From Paracoccus homiensis (GTDB taxonomy: Bacteria > Pseudomonadota > Alphaproteobacteria > Rhodobacterales > Rhodobacteraceae), in NCBI RefSeq assembly GCF_900111675.1, contig NZ_FOHO01000004.1, positions 289,786 through 353,785 on the forward strand: DNA of 64,000 nt. Direction: 5' to 3'. Positions within the stretch are counted from its first letter, which is position 1, and every line of letters starts with the position of its first letter. The notes beneath the pieces were generated by a model. The model did not search any database and had not been told where the DNA came from. It saw only the letters and a program-made list of their open reading frames with translations. Positions 1 through 7,788 of the stretch are shown here, in pieces. Position numbers and translations under genes: made by a program.

Positions 1-435
1 CGCGGCTACTACAAGGCCCCCGATCAGAATGCCCGCGCGTTCGACGAGGACGGGTTCTATTACAGTGGCGATCTGGTCTGTCGCGATGCAGAGGGCAATC
101 TGCGCGTCGTCGGCAGGGTCAAGGATCAGATCAATCGCGGCGGCGAAAAGATTGCTTCGGAAGAGATCGAGCATCTGCTGATGCGCCACCCCGCTGTCAC
201 CGCCGCCGCGCTGGTCGCCGTGCCCGATGCAAATCTGGGCGAGAAAAGCTGCGCCTTTGTCGTCAGCGGCACGCCCCTGCGCGGGATCGAGATGCGCAAG
301 CATCTGATGTCGCTGGGAATTGCGGATTACAAACTGCCCGACAAGTTCCGCTTTGTGGATGCGTTGCCGCTGACCGCGTTCGGCAAACCCGACAAGCGCC
401 TGCTGCGCGCGCGGATGGAAACCGAAACTGCCTGA
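1..435 (+). CDS. entE: 2,3-dihydroxybenzoate-AMP ligase (C-terminal part, cut by window edge)
   Basis: The reading frame is open from the first base and ends at a TGA at 433-435, so only the last 144 residues are present. They form the C-terminal lid of an aryl-acid adenylation enzyme: YYSGDLV, then [17 protein letters not shown] (hinge and A8 region) and near the end FGKPDKR with the catalytic lysine. EntE/DhbE activates 2,3-dihydroxybenzoate with ATP and loads it onto an aryl carrier protein. The carrier gene follows directly, and the three enzymes that make dihydroxybenzoate converge from the other strand, which supports this substrate over salicylate. The identity is solid; the exact siderophore is not visible here. 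Confidence 0.9.
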   Translation, partial: RGYYKAPDQNARAFDEDGFYYSGDLVCRDAEGNLRVVGRVKDQINRGGEKIASEEIEHLLMRHPAVTAAALVAVPDANLGEKSCAFVVSGTPLRGIEMRKHLMSLGIADYKLPDKFRFVDALPLTAFGKPDKRLLRARMETETA

Positions 436-446
436 AGGAGATGGAA

Positions 447-683
447 ATGACCACCACCACGCGTCCCGATTACGACTGGCTTCTGGCCGAGGTTCAGGAC
501 ATGGCCGACGAGGACGAGACGATCGACCCGGCCGAGGATCTGACCCTTTACGGCATCGATTCCGTCGCGGTCATGCGGCTGACCCTGGCGCTTGAGGAAA
601 AAGGGGTGAAGCTGGGCTTCGAGGATCTGGCCCGCACGCCCACCATCGATGCATGGTGGGCGCTGATCCGGGCGCAGGGCTGA
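447..683 (+). CDS. Free-standing aryl carrier protein for dihydroxybenzoate
   Basis: A 78-residue acidic carrier protein with the phosphopantetheine site LYGIDSVAVM, the modified serine being Ser39. It resembles the carrier domain that is fused to isochorismatase in E. coli EntB, but here it is its own gene. The ATG at 447 is preferred over the one at 441 because the AAGGAG at 435-440 would touch the earlier ATG but sits six bases from the later one. It begins 11 bases after the entE stop and is clearly co-transcribed. Expected role: it carries the activated 2,3-dihydroxybenzoyl group to a condensing enzyme, probably encoded outside the window. Confidence 0.85.
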   Translation: MTTTTRPDYDWLLAEVQDMADEDETIDPAEDLTLYGIDSVAVMRLTLALEEKGVKLGFEDLARTPTIDAWWALIRAQG

Positions 684-689
684 GGCGCG

Positions 690-1451
690 TCACCCCCGCA
701 GGGTCGCCCCGCCATCGACATAAAGGTCGGCCATCGTGATATGGCCCGCCTCCTCCGACAAAAGGAACATCGCGGCGCGTGCGATATCTTCGGGCGTGGC
801 CAGTTTGCGCAGGGGGATGCCGGTCTTGAACCCCGCCGGATCGCCCGCGATCACCCGCGCGGCCCCGCTGTCGTCGGACCACATGCCGGTCTGCATCGGC
901 GTCAGGGTTGATCCCGGCGCAACCAGATTGCAGCGCACGCCCTGTTCGGCCAGTTCCAGCCCCATGCAGCGCGTCAACATCGCGGCGGCGGCCTTGGACG
1001 CGCCATAGGCGCCCATGTTCATGCGCGGGATACCGGCGGCATTCGAACCGATGACCGCGATGGCCCCGCGCCGCTGATCGGCCATGTGATTGCCAAGCGC
1101 CGACAACAGATTGAAGGTTCCACCCGCATTCACATCCATCACCCGACCATAGCGGTCAGCCCGGGTGCGGCGCAGCGGTTCGGCATCCAGCATGCCCGCC
1201 GCGTGAACCCCAAGAGTGATCGGCCCCAGTTGCCGGGTGGCATCCGCCACGGCCCGCGCCATCGCCTCGGCATCGCTGACATCAAGACACCGCCACAGAA
1301 ACTGTGGCTGATCCTGCGGCAACTCGGGGCCCAGATCGGTCGCATAGACCCTTGCCCCGGCATCGCGCAGCGCGGTGACAACGGCACGACCGATCCCGCC
1401 CGCCGCGCCTGTCACAAAGGCCGTGCGGTCCTGAAATCCCGACAGCTTCAT
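690..1451 (-). CDS. entA: 2,3-dihydro-2,3-dihydroxybenzoate dehydrogenase
   Basis: A 253-residue short-chain dehydrogenase. It has the NAD-binding glycine motif [11 protein letters not shown] near the N-terminus, VIGSNAA with the catalytic serine region, and GAYGASKAA containing the YxxxK active-site pair. EntA oxidises 2,3-dihydro-2,3-dihydroxybenzoate to 2,3-dihydroxybenzoate. The start ATG at 1451 overlaps the stop of the upstream isochorismatase gene by four bases (ATGA), typical of translational coupling. The open frame extends to 1808, but that part only shadows entB. The gene converges on the carrier-protein gene with a 6-bp gap. Confidence 0.9.
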   Translation of the reverse strand: MKLSGFQDRTAFVTGAAGGIGRAVVTALRDAGARVYATDLGPELPQDQPQFLWRCLDVSDAEAMARAVADATRQLGPITLGVHAAGMLDAEPLRRTRADRYGRVMDVNAGGTFNLLSALGNHMADQRRGAIAVIGSNAAGIPRMNMGAYGASKAAAAMLTRCMGLELAEQGVRCNLVAPGSTLTPMQTGMWSDDSGAARVIAGDPAGFKTGIPLRKLATPEDIARAAMFLLSEEAGHITMADLYVDGGATLRG

Positions 1452-2083
1452 GCGGCACCCATCGCGATCAGGCCGGCATGGGTGTCGATGACCCGCCCGC
1501 TGCAGGCGCCGATCCATTCCATCGCCATGTCGTGTCGCGCGGCGCTGAAGTCGCCCTGCGCATCCGCGATCGCAAAGGGCTGGATATCGCGCTGAAATGC
1601 CTCGGCCGCGGTGCAAAGGCACCCGATATGGGCGTAGATGCCGGTGATCAGCAACTGGTCGCGCCCGCGCGCCCGCAGCAGCGTTTTCAGGTTCGAACGC
1701 TGAAACGCGCTGTAACGGTGCTTGACCAGAACGATGTCGCCCGTCGCAGGGGCCAGTTGCGGCAGGACCTGTTCGTGATCTGCGCGGGCCGCCATGCCCG
1801 GCCCCCACAGATCGGCCTGCAAGCCACGATCAGGGCGAAACTGGTCGCCATTCTGCGCGGTATAGAAGACCGGAATATCCGCCGCGCGCGCCGCCGCGAT
1901 CAGGCGGGCGATATTCGGCACGACCGTATCCAGCGGTTCCGCGTCCGGGGTATAGGCGGCGCAGAAATAACGTTGCATGTCATGAACCAACAACGCCATG
2001 CGGTCGCGTTCGGGTGTCCAGTCCGCCCGCGATGCGGGCAGGACCGTCGGGGGCGCATAGGGCGCAATCTTCGGCAGAGCCAT
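1448..2083 (-). CDS. entB: Isochorismatase without carrier domain
   Basis: A 211-residue isochorismatase-family hydrolase that converts isochorismate to 2,3-dihydro-2,3-dihydroxybenzoate plus pyruvate. Visible features are MALLVHDMQRYF with the catalytic aspartate (about Asp35), VLVKHRYSAF with the lysine, and the EntB-type segment TGIYAHIGCL. Unlike E. coli EntB (about 285 aa) it stops after the hydrolase domain; the carrier domain is encoded separately at 447-683. The start at 2083 gives the usual N-terminus of the family, 14 bases after the entC stop. It is the middle gene of entC-entB-entA. Confidence 0.9.
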   Translation of the reverse strand: MALPKIAPYAPPTVLPASRADWTPERDRMALLVHDMQRYFCAAYTPDAEPLDTVVPNIARLIAAARAADIPVFYTAQNGDQFRPDRGLQADLWGPGMAARADHEQVLPQLAPATGDIVLVKHRYSAFQRSNLKTLLRARGRDQLLITGIYAHIGCLCTAAEAFQRDIQPFAIADAQGDFSAARHDMAMEWIGACSGRVIDTHAGLIAMGAA

Positions 2084-2097
2084 ACCAGTCCTTGATC

Positions 2098-3267
2098 TTA
2101 GTCGTTCAATTGCAGCGCGGTATCGGCAGGCAGCCCAAGCGCCGCCAGCATCGCCGCGAATTTGTTGCCGGTTTCGGCGGTTTCCGCCGCCGGGTCCGAT
2201 CCCGGCACGATCCCAGCCCCGGCATAAAGGCGTGCGCAATCGCCGCTGATATCGGCACAGCGGATCGCGACATACCACGCGCCATCGCCATCAGCGGCGC
2301 ACCAGCCGACGGCCCCGGCATAGAATTCGCGGTCCACCGCTTCCAATTGGTGGATCAGATCGTTGGCGCGGGCCGCAGGCAAGCCGCAGACCGCAGGTGT
2401 CGGATGCAATGCCGCCGCCAGCAGGGCCGAGGGGGTTTCGGGGTCCTTCAGATCACCTTCGATCCGCGTGCCCAGATGCCACATGCTGCGGGTCGAGGTC
2501 AGCCCCGTGCCCTGCGGCGCCGAAACATTGCGGCACCAGGGGCTAAGCGTGTCCAGAATGAATTCGACCACCATCGCATGTTCGCGGCGGTCCTTTTCCG
2601 ACGATGCAAGCGCCGAGCAGGATTGCGCGTCGGAGACCGGATCAAAGCGACGCGGCGACGATCCGGCCAGCGGGTTCGACACCACCCGCGCCCCCTTCTT
2701 CTGGACCAGCAATTCGGGCGATCCGCCGACCAGCCATCGCGGCCCGGACACGCCCGGCAAGGCCACGCGAAACGCGGTGACGGCGGGGTCTTCGGCAAGG
2801 CGGGCGCGCAACCCCTCGACCGGGATGGGTTCTGCGGCCTGGTAATGCAGCGTGCGGGCCAGCACGATCTTGCGCAGGGCATCGGCCCGGCCCGCATCGT
2901 GTTCCATCACCCGCAGCGCCTTGGCCACGATCTGCGCATAGCCTGCCGGTGCCGGTTCGGGGCGCAGCGACAGGGCGCGGGCAGGCTGCTGCGGCACGAT
3001 CGACAGCCGGTCGGGACGGCGGCGCGAACTGATCCACAGGCAATCCTGCCCGTCGCGATCAAAGGGCAACGCGCCCCCGATCACCGCCTGCGGCCCCGCC
3101 GCCGCAAAGCCGGCGGCGACACGATCGCCAAGGCTGTCCAGTGCGCCCGAGGCCACGCGCCGAACCTGCCCGCCCGTCCGCAGACCACCAAGGGGTCCAG
3201 TCAGGGCAAAGCCGGTTTCGGCCGCTTCGGGCAGGCTGGCGGCCATATCGGTCAGGAACGCGTTCAT
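2098..3267 (-). CDS. entC: Isochorismate synthase
   Basis: A 389-residue chorismate-binding enzyme that isomerises chorismate to isochorismate, the first step of dihydroxybenzoate synthesis. It contains RKIVLARTL, the GGSPELLV segment, SNPLAGSSPRR, SEKDRREHAMVVEFI, HPTPAVCGLPA and YAGAGIVPGSDP, all hallmarks of EntC/DhbC. The ATG at 3267 is chosen over 3279 because GAGG lies six bases upstream of it. It is the first gene of the entCBA operon; the promoter must lie in 3268-3450. Confidence 0.9.
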   Translation of the reverse strand: MNAFLTDMAASLPEAAETGFALTGPLGGLRTGGQVRRVASGALDSLGDRVAAGFAAAGPQAVIGGALPFDRDGQDCLWISSRRRPDRLSIVPQQPARALSLRPEPAPAGYAQIVAKALRVMEHDAGRADALRKIVLARTLHYQAAEPIPVEGLRARLAEDPAVTAFRVALPGVSGPRWLVGGSPELLVQKKGARVVSNPLAGSSPRRFDPVSDAQSCSALASSEKDRREHAMVVEFILDTLSPWCRNVSAPQGTGLTSTRSMWHLGTRIEGDLKDPETPSALLAAALHPTPAVCGLPAARANDLIHQLEAVDREFYAGAVGWCAADGDGAWYVAIRCADISGDCARLYAGAGIVPGSDPAAETAETGNKFAAMLAALGLPADTALQLND

Positions 3268-3708
3268 GGAAGACCTCATCCGATGTCACAGAATGGGTCG
3301 GGCTGGCTTGCGAACTGGCTGATCCGACATATGCAGAATAGGGTGCCACGGGCCGTGAATGCCCGCTGACGTTGCGCGGAACCTGACGAATCCGCGCAAA
3401 ATAGTCAACTTAAAAACTCAGGTATTCATTTTCGGCGGCAAAGCCCCGCCCGCGGTCGATTCAGAGGGCCGGATCGGTTAACAGGGATCGGCAAGCCCGC
3501 TTGACGCAGTTGCGCGGATCATCCAGTTGGGGCGCTCGCCACCGGCACGATTCGGCGCTGCGTCCTGCGGCCAGGAAACCGATCGGGGGTCTTTCAGATA
3601 TCGCGCCGCATTCCGTGCGGCAGTCCCGGACGATCCGCGCCGGGGACAACATGACAGTTGGCTGATCCCGGCGCGTCCGGGCCGGCCTTTGCACGCAGGA
3701 GGGCGACG
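3268..3708. other. Intergenic region with the entC promoter area; no gene seen
   Basis: A stretch of 441 bases between the divergent entC and transglutaminase genes. The only AT-rich part is 3385-3435. Read on the minus strand it contains TTGACT (3398-3393), a plausible -35 box for entCBA, but no convincing -10 or Fur/RirA operator. Small frames on both strands lack ribosome binding sites and family features. The right part (3450-3700) is GC-rich; AGGAGG at 3697-3702 is the ribosome binding site of the next gene. Confidence 0.5.
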
Positions 3709-4491
3709 ATGACGCAGCTGAGGATCGAGGTTTCGATGGATTACGCGCTGGCGATGCCGGGGGCCGCGATCCTGATCATCGAGACGGCCAGGACCGACGG
3801 GCAGCAGATCATCGACAGCGATCTGCGCTTTGACAGCTTTGACCATTTCTCGCAGGTGCCGGGCGACGAGGGCATCGGCCATCGCGACGTGATCCGGGCG
3901 GGCGATGGCGTGATCTGCGCCTATCGCTGTGATGTGACGGTGACGCGCGACGATCCCGATCTGCCGGCCATGTCAGCCCAGCCGGTCGAACAGCTGTCGG
4001 CCAGCGCCCTGCGCTATCTTCTGCCCTCGCGATACTGCGAGGCGGAACGGTTCCAGCCCTTCGTGCGCCGCCGCTTTGGCCATCTGGACGGGGGCAGCAA
4101 GGTCGCCGCGATCCGCGACTGGATGGAATCGCAGATCGAATATGTGCCCGGCAGCAGCCACGGCGGCACCACCGCCGCCGACACCTATCTGGACGGTCAG
4201 GGCGTCTGCCGCGACTATGCCCATCTGATGATCGCGATGTGCCGCGCCGCCCAGATCCCCGCGCGGATGTGCAGCGTCTATGCACCCTCGGTCCAGCCGC
4301 CCGATTTTCACGCCGTGGTGCAGGTCTATCTGGACCATGACTGGCATCTGGTGGATCCCTCGGGGATGGCGCAGGCGCGCGAAATGGCGGTGATCGCGGT
4401 GGGCCGCGACGCCACTGACATCGCCTTTCTGACCACCGAAACCAATGCCACGCTGCGCAGCCAGCAGGTGCGGGTCACGCGGCTGGATTAG
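3709..4491 (+). CDS. Transglutaminase-like cysteine peptidase family protein
   Basis: A 260-residue protein with a complete transglutaminase-like triad: Cys167 in QGVCRDYAH, His201 in DFHAVVQ and Asp216 in HLVDPSG. The N-terminal half (TQLRIEVSMDYALAMPG...) is the beta-rich domain usual for bacterial members with this core. There is no signal peptide, so it is probably cytoplasmic. Such proteins act as proteases or amide-cleaving enzymes; the substrate cannot be told. AGGAGG six bases before the ATG at 3709 fixes the start. It ends three bases from the convergent HlyD gene and is not obviously part of either neighbouring system. Confidence 0.85.
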   Translation: MTQLRIEVSMDYALAMPGAAILIIETARTDGQQIIDSDLRFDSFDHFSQVPGDEGIGHRDVIRAGDGVICAYRCDVTVTRDDPDLPAMSAQPVEQLSASALRYLLPSRYCEAERFQPFVRRRFGHLDGGSKVAAIRDWMESQIEYVPGSSHGGTTAADTYLDGQGVCRDYAHLMIAMCRAAQIPARMCSVYAPSVQPPDFHAVVQVYLDHDWHLVDPSGMAQAREMAVIAVGRDATDIAFLTTETNATLRSQQVRVTRLD

Positions 4492-4494
4492 GCA

Positions 4495-5835
4495 TCACTG
4501 TTCGCGGAAGGCCCGCGACATGCTGTCGACGATGGGCTTGGCCAGATATTGCGCAAAGGTCCGCGCCTCGGTCTGGATCATGATCTCGGCGGGCATCCCC
4601 GGCGTCGGGGTAAAGCCCGGCACGCGGTCCAGCTGATCCGACGCCAGCGAGATCCGCGCCAGATACACCTCTTGCTGGGCGCTGCCGCGGCCATCGGTGA
4701 TCGCGTCAGCCGAGATGTAAAAAACCTCGCCCTCCAGCACCGGCGTTGTGCGCTGGTTCAGCGCGGTCAGCCGCACCGCCGCCTGCTGACCGGTGCGGAC
4801 GCTGTCGATTTCTGTCCGTGAAATCATCGCCTCGATGATCAGCGGCGCGTCCTGCGGCAGAATTTCAAGGATCGGCTTGCCCGATTCCACCACCCCGCCC
4901 GAGGTGTGGTAATGCAGGCGCACGATGGTCCCCGCGACCGGCGCAACGATGTCGGAGCGGTCCAGCACGCTGCGCGCCTTGCGGAACTGTTCGCGGATGC
5001 TTTCCAGTTCGGCCTGGACCACCTGCAATTCATCCAGCGCGGCCTGACGATATTCGCTGCGCGCCTTTTCGACCTGCACCTCGTATTTCTTCTGGATCTG
5101 GTCGATTTCGGAAATCTCGGCCTCGATCCGGCCGATCTGGCCTTCGGCCTCGATCACGACGCGTTCGACGGCGATCACCTCGGGGCGGCGGGTCAGCCGG
5201 CGCTCGAACAGTTCCTGCTTGGCCGCCAGTTCTTCGCGCAGCAGTTCCAACTGCTTGCGGTGCGATTTCAGCTGGGTCTGATAGCCGACCTTGCGCACCT
5301 CCAACGCATCCGAATTGCGCACCAACATGGTCAGATCCTGCGACAAAGCGCGGCGGGACACGTTGAAGGCAAGGGTCTGGCTGGCTAGGATCGCGTCGAT
5401 CTCATTGCCGCCTTTGGCCTGTTCCAGATCGGGCGGGAAGGCCAACTCCTCGTCTTCCTCGTATTCTGCCATCAGGCGGGCCTGCGTTGCCTCAAGACGC
5501 ATCCGGCGCAGGTTCAGTTCCCGTTGATTGGCCAGCGACGCGGTTTCATCCATATGCACCAGAACCTGCCCGGCAGTCACGCGGTCGCCCTCGCCCACGC
5601 GGATTTCCTTGATGATGCCACCTTCAAGGTGCTGAATGATCTTGTTCTGACCCGTGGCGACAAAGCTGCCCTGCGCGATCACCGCCGCCGCAAGCGGCGC
5701 CCGAAACGCCCATGCCGCAAAGCCGCCGAAGGTCACAACCATCAGCACCAGCCCGAACACCGCCTGTCTGCGGATCGAGCGCGGCACGTCGCGATACCAT
5801 TGATCCTGTCCGCCCACCGTCACCAGTTCACGCAT
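4495..5835 (-). CDS. Type I secretion periplasmic adaptor (HlyD family)
   Basis: A 446-residue membrane fusion protein. After a short cytoplasmic N-terminus there is one transmembrane helix (AVFGLVLMVVTFGGFAAW), then the biotinyl-lipoyl half QNKIIQHLEGGIIKEIRVGEGDRV. A long alpha-helical hairpin follows, then the second lipoyl half DIVAPVAGTIVRLHYHTSGG and a beta-barrel C-terminus. HlyD proteins bridge the inner-membrane ABC exporter and a TolC channel. Its start overlaps the exporter stop by eight bases, so the two are translated together. No TolC-like gene is in the window, so an outer-membrane channel must come from elsewhere. Confidence 0.93.
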   Translation of the reverse strand: MRELVTVGGQDQWYRDVPRSIRRQAVFGLVLMVVTFGGFAAWAFRAPLAAAVIAQGSFVATGQNKIIQHLEGGIIKEIRVGEGDRVTAGQVLVHMDETASLANQRELNLRRMRLEATQARLMAEYEEDEELAFPPDLEQAKGGNEIDAILASQTLAFNVSRRALSQDLTMLVRNSDALEVRKVGYQTQLKSHRKQLELLREELAAKQELFERRLTRRPEVIAVERVVIEAEGQIGRIEAEISEIDQIQKKYEVQVEKARSEYRQAALDELQVVQAELESIREQFRKARSVLDRSDIVAPVAGTIVRLHYHTSGGVVESGKPILEILPQDAPLIIEAMISRTEIDSVRTGQQAAVRLTALNQRTTPVLEGEVFYISADAITDGRGSAQQEVYLARISLASDQLDRVPGFTPTPGMPAEIMIQTEARTFAQYLAKPIVDSMSRAFREQ

Positions 5836-7768
5836 CGGGCTGTCCTTTCTGATCCGAGACCTGGCCGCCGGCCTTGCGCCCCGCCAGTTTCCGCAATACC
5901 GGCTCTCTCTCGCCGAACATGGCGACGCTGCCATCGGCCAGCAGCATGATCTTGTCGACCACCGACAGAAGCGAGGGTTTCTGGGTCACCACGACCACCG
6001 TAATCTTGTTGGCGCGGGCATGGTTGATCGCACGGGCCAGCGCCCGGTCGCCCGCCGCATCCAGGTTCGAGTTCGGCTCGTCCAGCACGACCAGACGTGG
6101 ATTGCCGAAAAAGGCGCGGGCCAGCGCGATCCGCTGTTTCTGCCCGCCCGACAGGGGCGAGCCATCCGCCGCCACATAGGTTTCGTATCCCTGCGGCAAC
6201 GAGGCGATCATTTCATGCACGTCGGCCAGCACGGCGGCGGCATGGATCTGTTCATCAGACGCATCCTCGCGCATGCGGGCGATGTTCTGCTTGATCGTAC
6301 CGGGAAACAGCTGCACGTCCTGGGGCAGATAACCGATGCTTTCGCCGAACTGGCGCGGATCCCAGTTGCGCAGATCCATCAGGTCCAGCCGGACATTCCC
6401 CGATGTCGGCAGGATCGATCCGACCAGCATCTTGCCAAGCGTGGTCTTGCCCGCGCCGGAGTTTCCGATCACGCCAAGACTTTCGCCGGGATTCAGCGAA
6501 AAGGCGATGCTGTTCAAAACCACCTGCTTGGTGCCGCCGGGGATATACAACAGCCGTTCGACATCCAGCCGCCCCTCGGGCTGGGGCAATCGCAGCCTTT
6601 CATATTGCAGTTGCGATCCGCGCAGCAGCTTGGCGATCCGGCCATAGGCGGCGCGTGACAGCAGAAACGAATTCCACCCCTCGATCGAGCCTTCGATCGG
6701 CGCCAGCGCGCGGCCCGCGATGATCGAGGCGGCGATGACCATGCCCCCGGTCAATTCGCCATGCAGGGCCAGATAGGCGCCCCAGCCCAGCATCCCCACC
6801 TGTGTCAGCAGGCGGACCGCCCGTGACACCGCCGCCGACATGATATTGCGGTCCTGCGCCCGAACCTGCGAGGTCAGCGATTGCGCGGTGTCGCGACCCC
6901 AGATCGCCACCGCCTCGGGGATCATGGCAAGCGCGTTGATGATCTGGCTGTTGCGCGACATCGAATCCAGATGCAGATTGGCCTTGCTTTGCGCCATGTT
7001 GGCCTGCTGAAACGGCTTTTCGGTCAGGCGCTGGTTGACCATCGCGATCACCAGCAGCGCCAGCGCCGAGACGATCACGATCATCCCCAGATGCGGATGG
7101 ACCAGATAGATCGCCAGAATGAACAGCGGCGCGAAGGGCACGTCCATGAAGGAAATCAGCGTACCCGAGGTCAGAAAGCCACGCACTGTCTGCAGATCGC
7201 CTAGCGTCTGATATTCGCGACCGGTCCCGTGCAACGAGGCATGGGCCGCAGCCGACAGGATCGGGGCGCCAAGCTGGGCCGCGACCTCGACCGCCGTGCG
7301 CATCAGCATGAAGCGCCGGATCGCATCGAACACTGCCTGCAGGATGACCGCCCCGGCGATCACCACCGTCAGCATGATCAGCGTGTCCATCGAACGGCTG
7401 GTAAAGACCCGGTCCGAGATCTGGAACAGATAGACCGGGATCGCCAGGATCAGGATATTCGTGGCCAGCGTCATCACCATGACCAGAACCATGTTCCCGC
7501 GCACCACCGACAGGCCGCGCCGCAGGCTTTCGTCGAAATTCTCGGGGCCGACGCGGCGGTGGAAATGCGGACCCTTGCCGCCACCGCCGCCACCCCCGCC
7601 ATTTCCGGGCGGCGTGGGCGCGACAGGACCGGATTTGCCTTCGATCGTGCGCCCGATGGGCGGCGTGACATTGCCGGTGACCGGACGGGCCTGACGGTCG
7701 TCGATCCGCCCCTTGGGTTCGGATGTTGTGCTGCGCCCGGTCGCGGGATCCTGATTGCCGAAATCCAT
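5828..7768 (-). CDS. Type I secretion ABC transporter (PrtD-type permease/ATPase)
   Basis: A 646-residue half-transporter. Residues 1-70 are an odd Gly/Pro-rich leader with eight consecutive glycines. Membrane helices cover about 85-330, and the ATPase domain contains Walker A GNSGAGKTTLGKML, signature LSGGQKQRIALARA and Walker B LVVLDEP. There is no C39 peptidase domain, as in exporters of C-terminal-signal substrates. AAGGAG precedes the ATG at 7768. It lies 20 bases downstream of the 696-aa protein gene and overlaps the HlyD gene, so the three form one transcription unit. The likely cargo is one or both large acidic proteins upstream. Confidence 0.93.
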   Translation of the reverse strand: MDFGNQDPATGRSTTSEPKGRIDDRQARPVTGNVTPPIGRTIEGKSGPVAPTPPGNGGGGGGGGKGPHFHRRVGPENFDESLRRGLSVVRGNMVLVMVMTLATNILILAIPVYLFQISDRVFTSRSMDTLIMLTVVIAGAVILQAVFDAIRRFMLMRTAVEVAAQLGAPILSAAAHASLHGTGREYQTLGDLQTVRGFLTSGTLISFMDVPFAPLFILAIYLVHPHLGMIVIVSALALLVIAMVNQRLTEKPFQQANMAQSKANLHLDSMSRNSQIINALAMIPEAVAIWGRDTAQSLTSQVRAQDRNIMSAAVSRAVRLLTQVGMLGWGAYLALHGELTGGMVIAASIIAGRALAPIEGSIEGWNSFLLSRAAYGRIAKLLRGSQLQYERLRLPQPEGRLDVERLLYIPGGTKQVVLNSIAFSLNPGESLGVIGNSGAGKTTLGKMLVGSILPTSGNVRLDLMDLRNWDPRQFGESIGYLPQDVQLFPGTIKQNIARMREDASDEQIHAAAVLADVHEMIASLPQGYETYVAADGSPLSGGQKQRIALARAFFGNPRLVVLDEPNSNLDAAGDRALARAINHARANKITVVVVTQKPSLLSVVDKIMLLADGSVAMFGEREPVLRKLAGRKAGGQVSDQKGQPDA

Positions 7769-7788
7769 AAGGTCTCCTTGGGCGCGGA

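Noticed and set aside
3385..3435. Fur or RirA operator before entC
   Set aside because: The minus-strand text TGAGTTTTTAAGTTGA has one TGA half-site but no matching TCA nine bases on; not enough for a named operator.
7558..7590. Glycine run at the exporter N-terminus as a frameshift or assembly error
   Set aside because: The frame stays open with a good ribosome binding site upstream and the full transporter downstream, so it is more simply a flexible leader.
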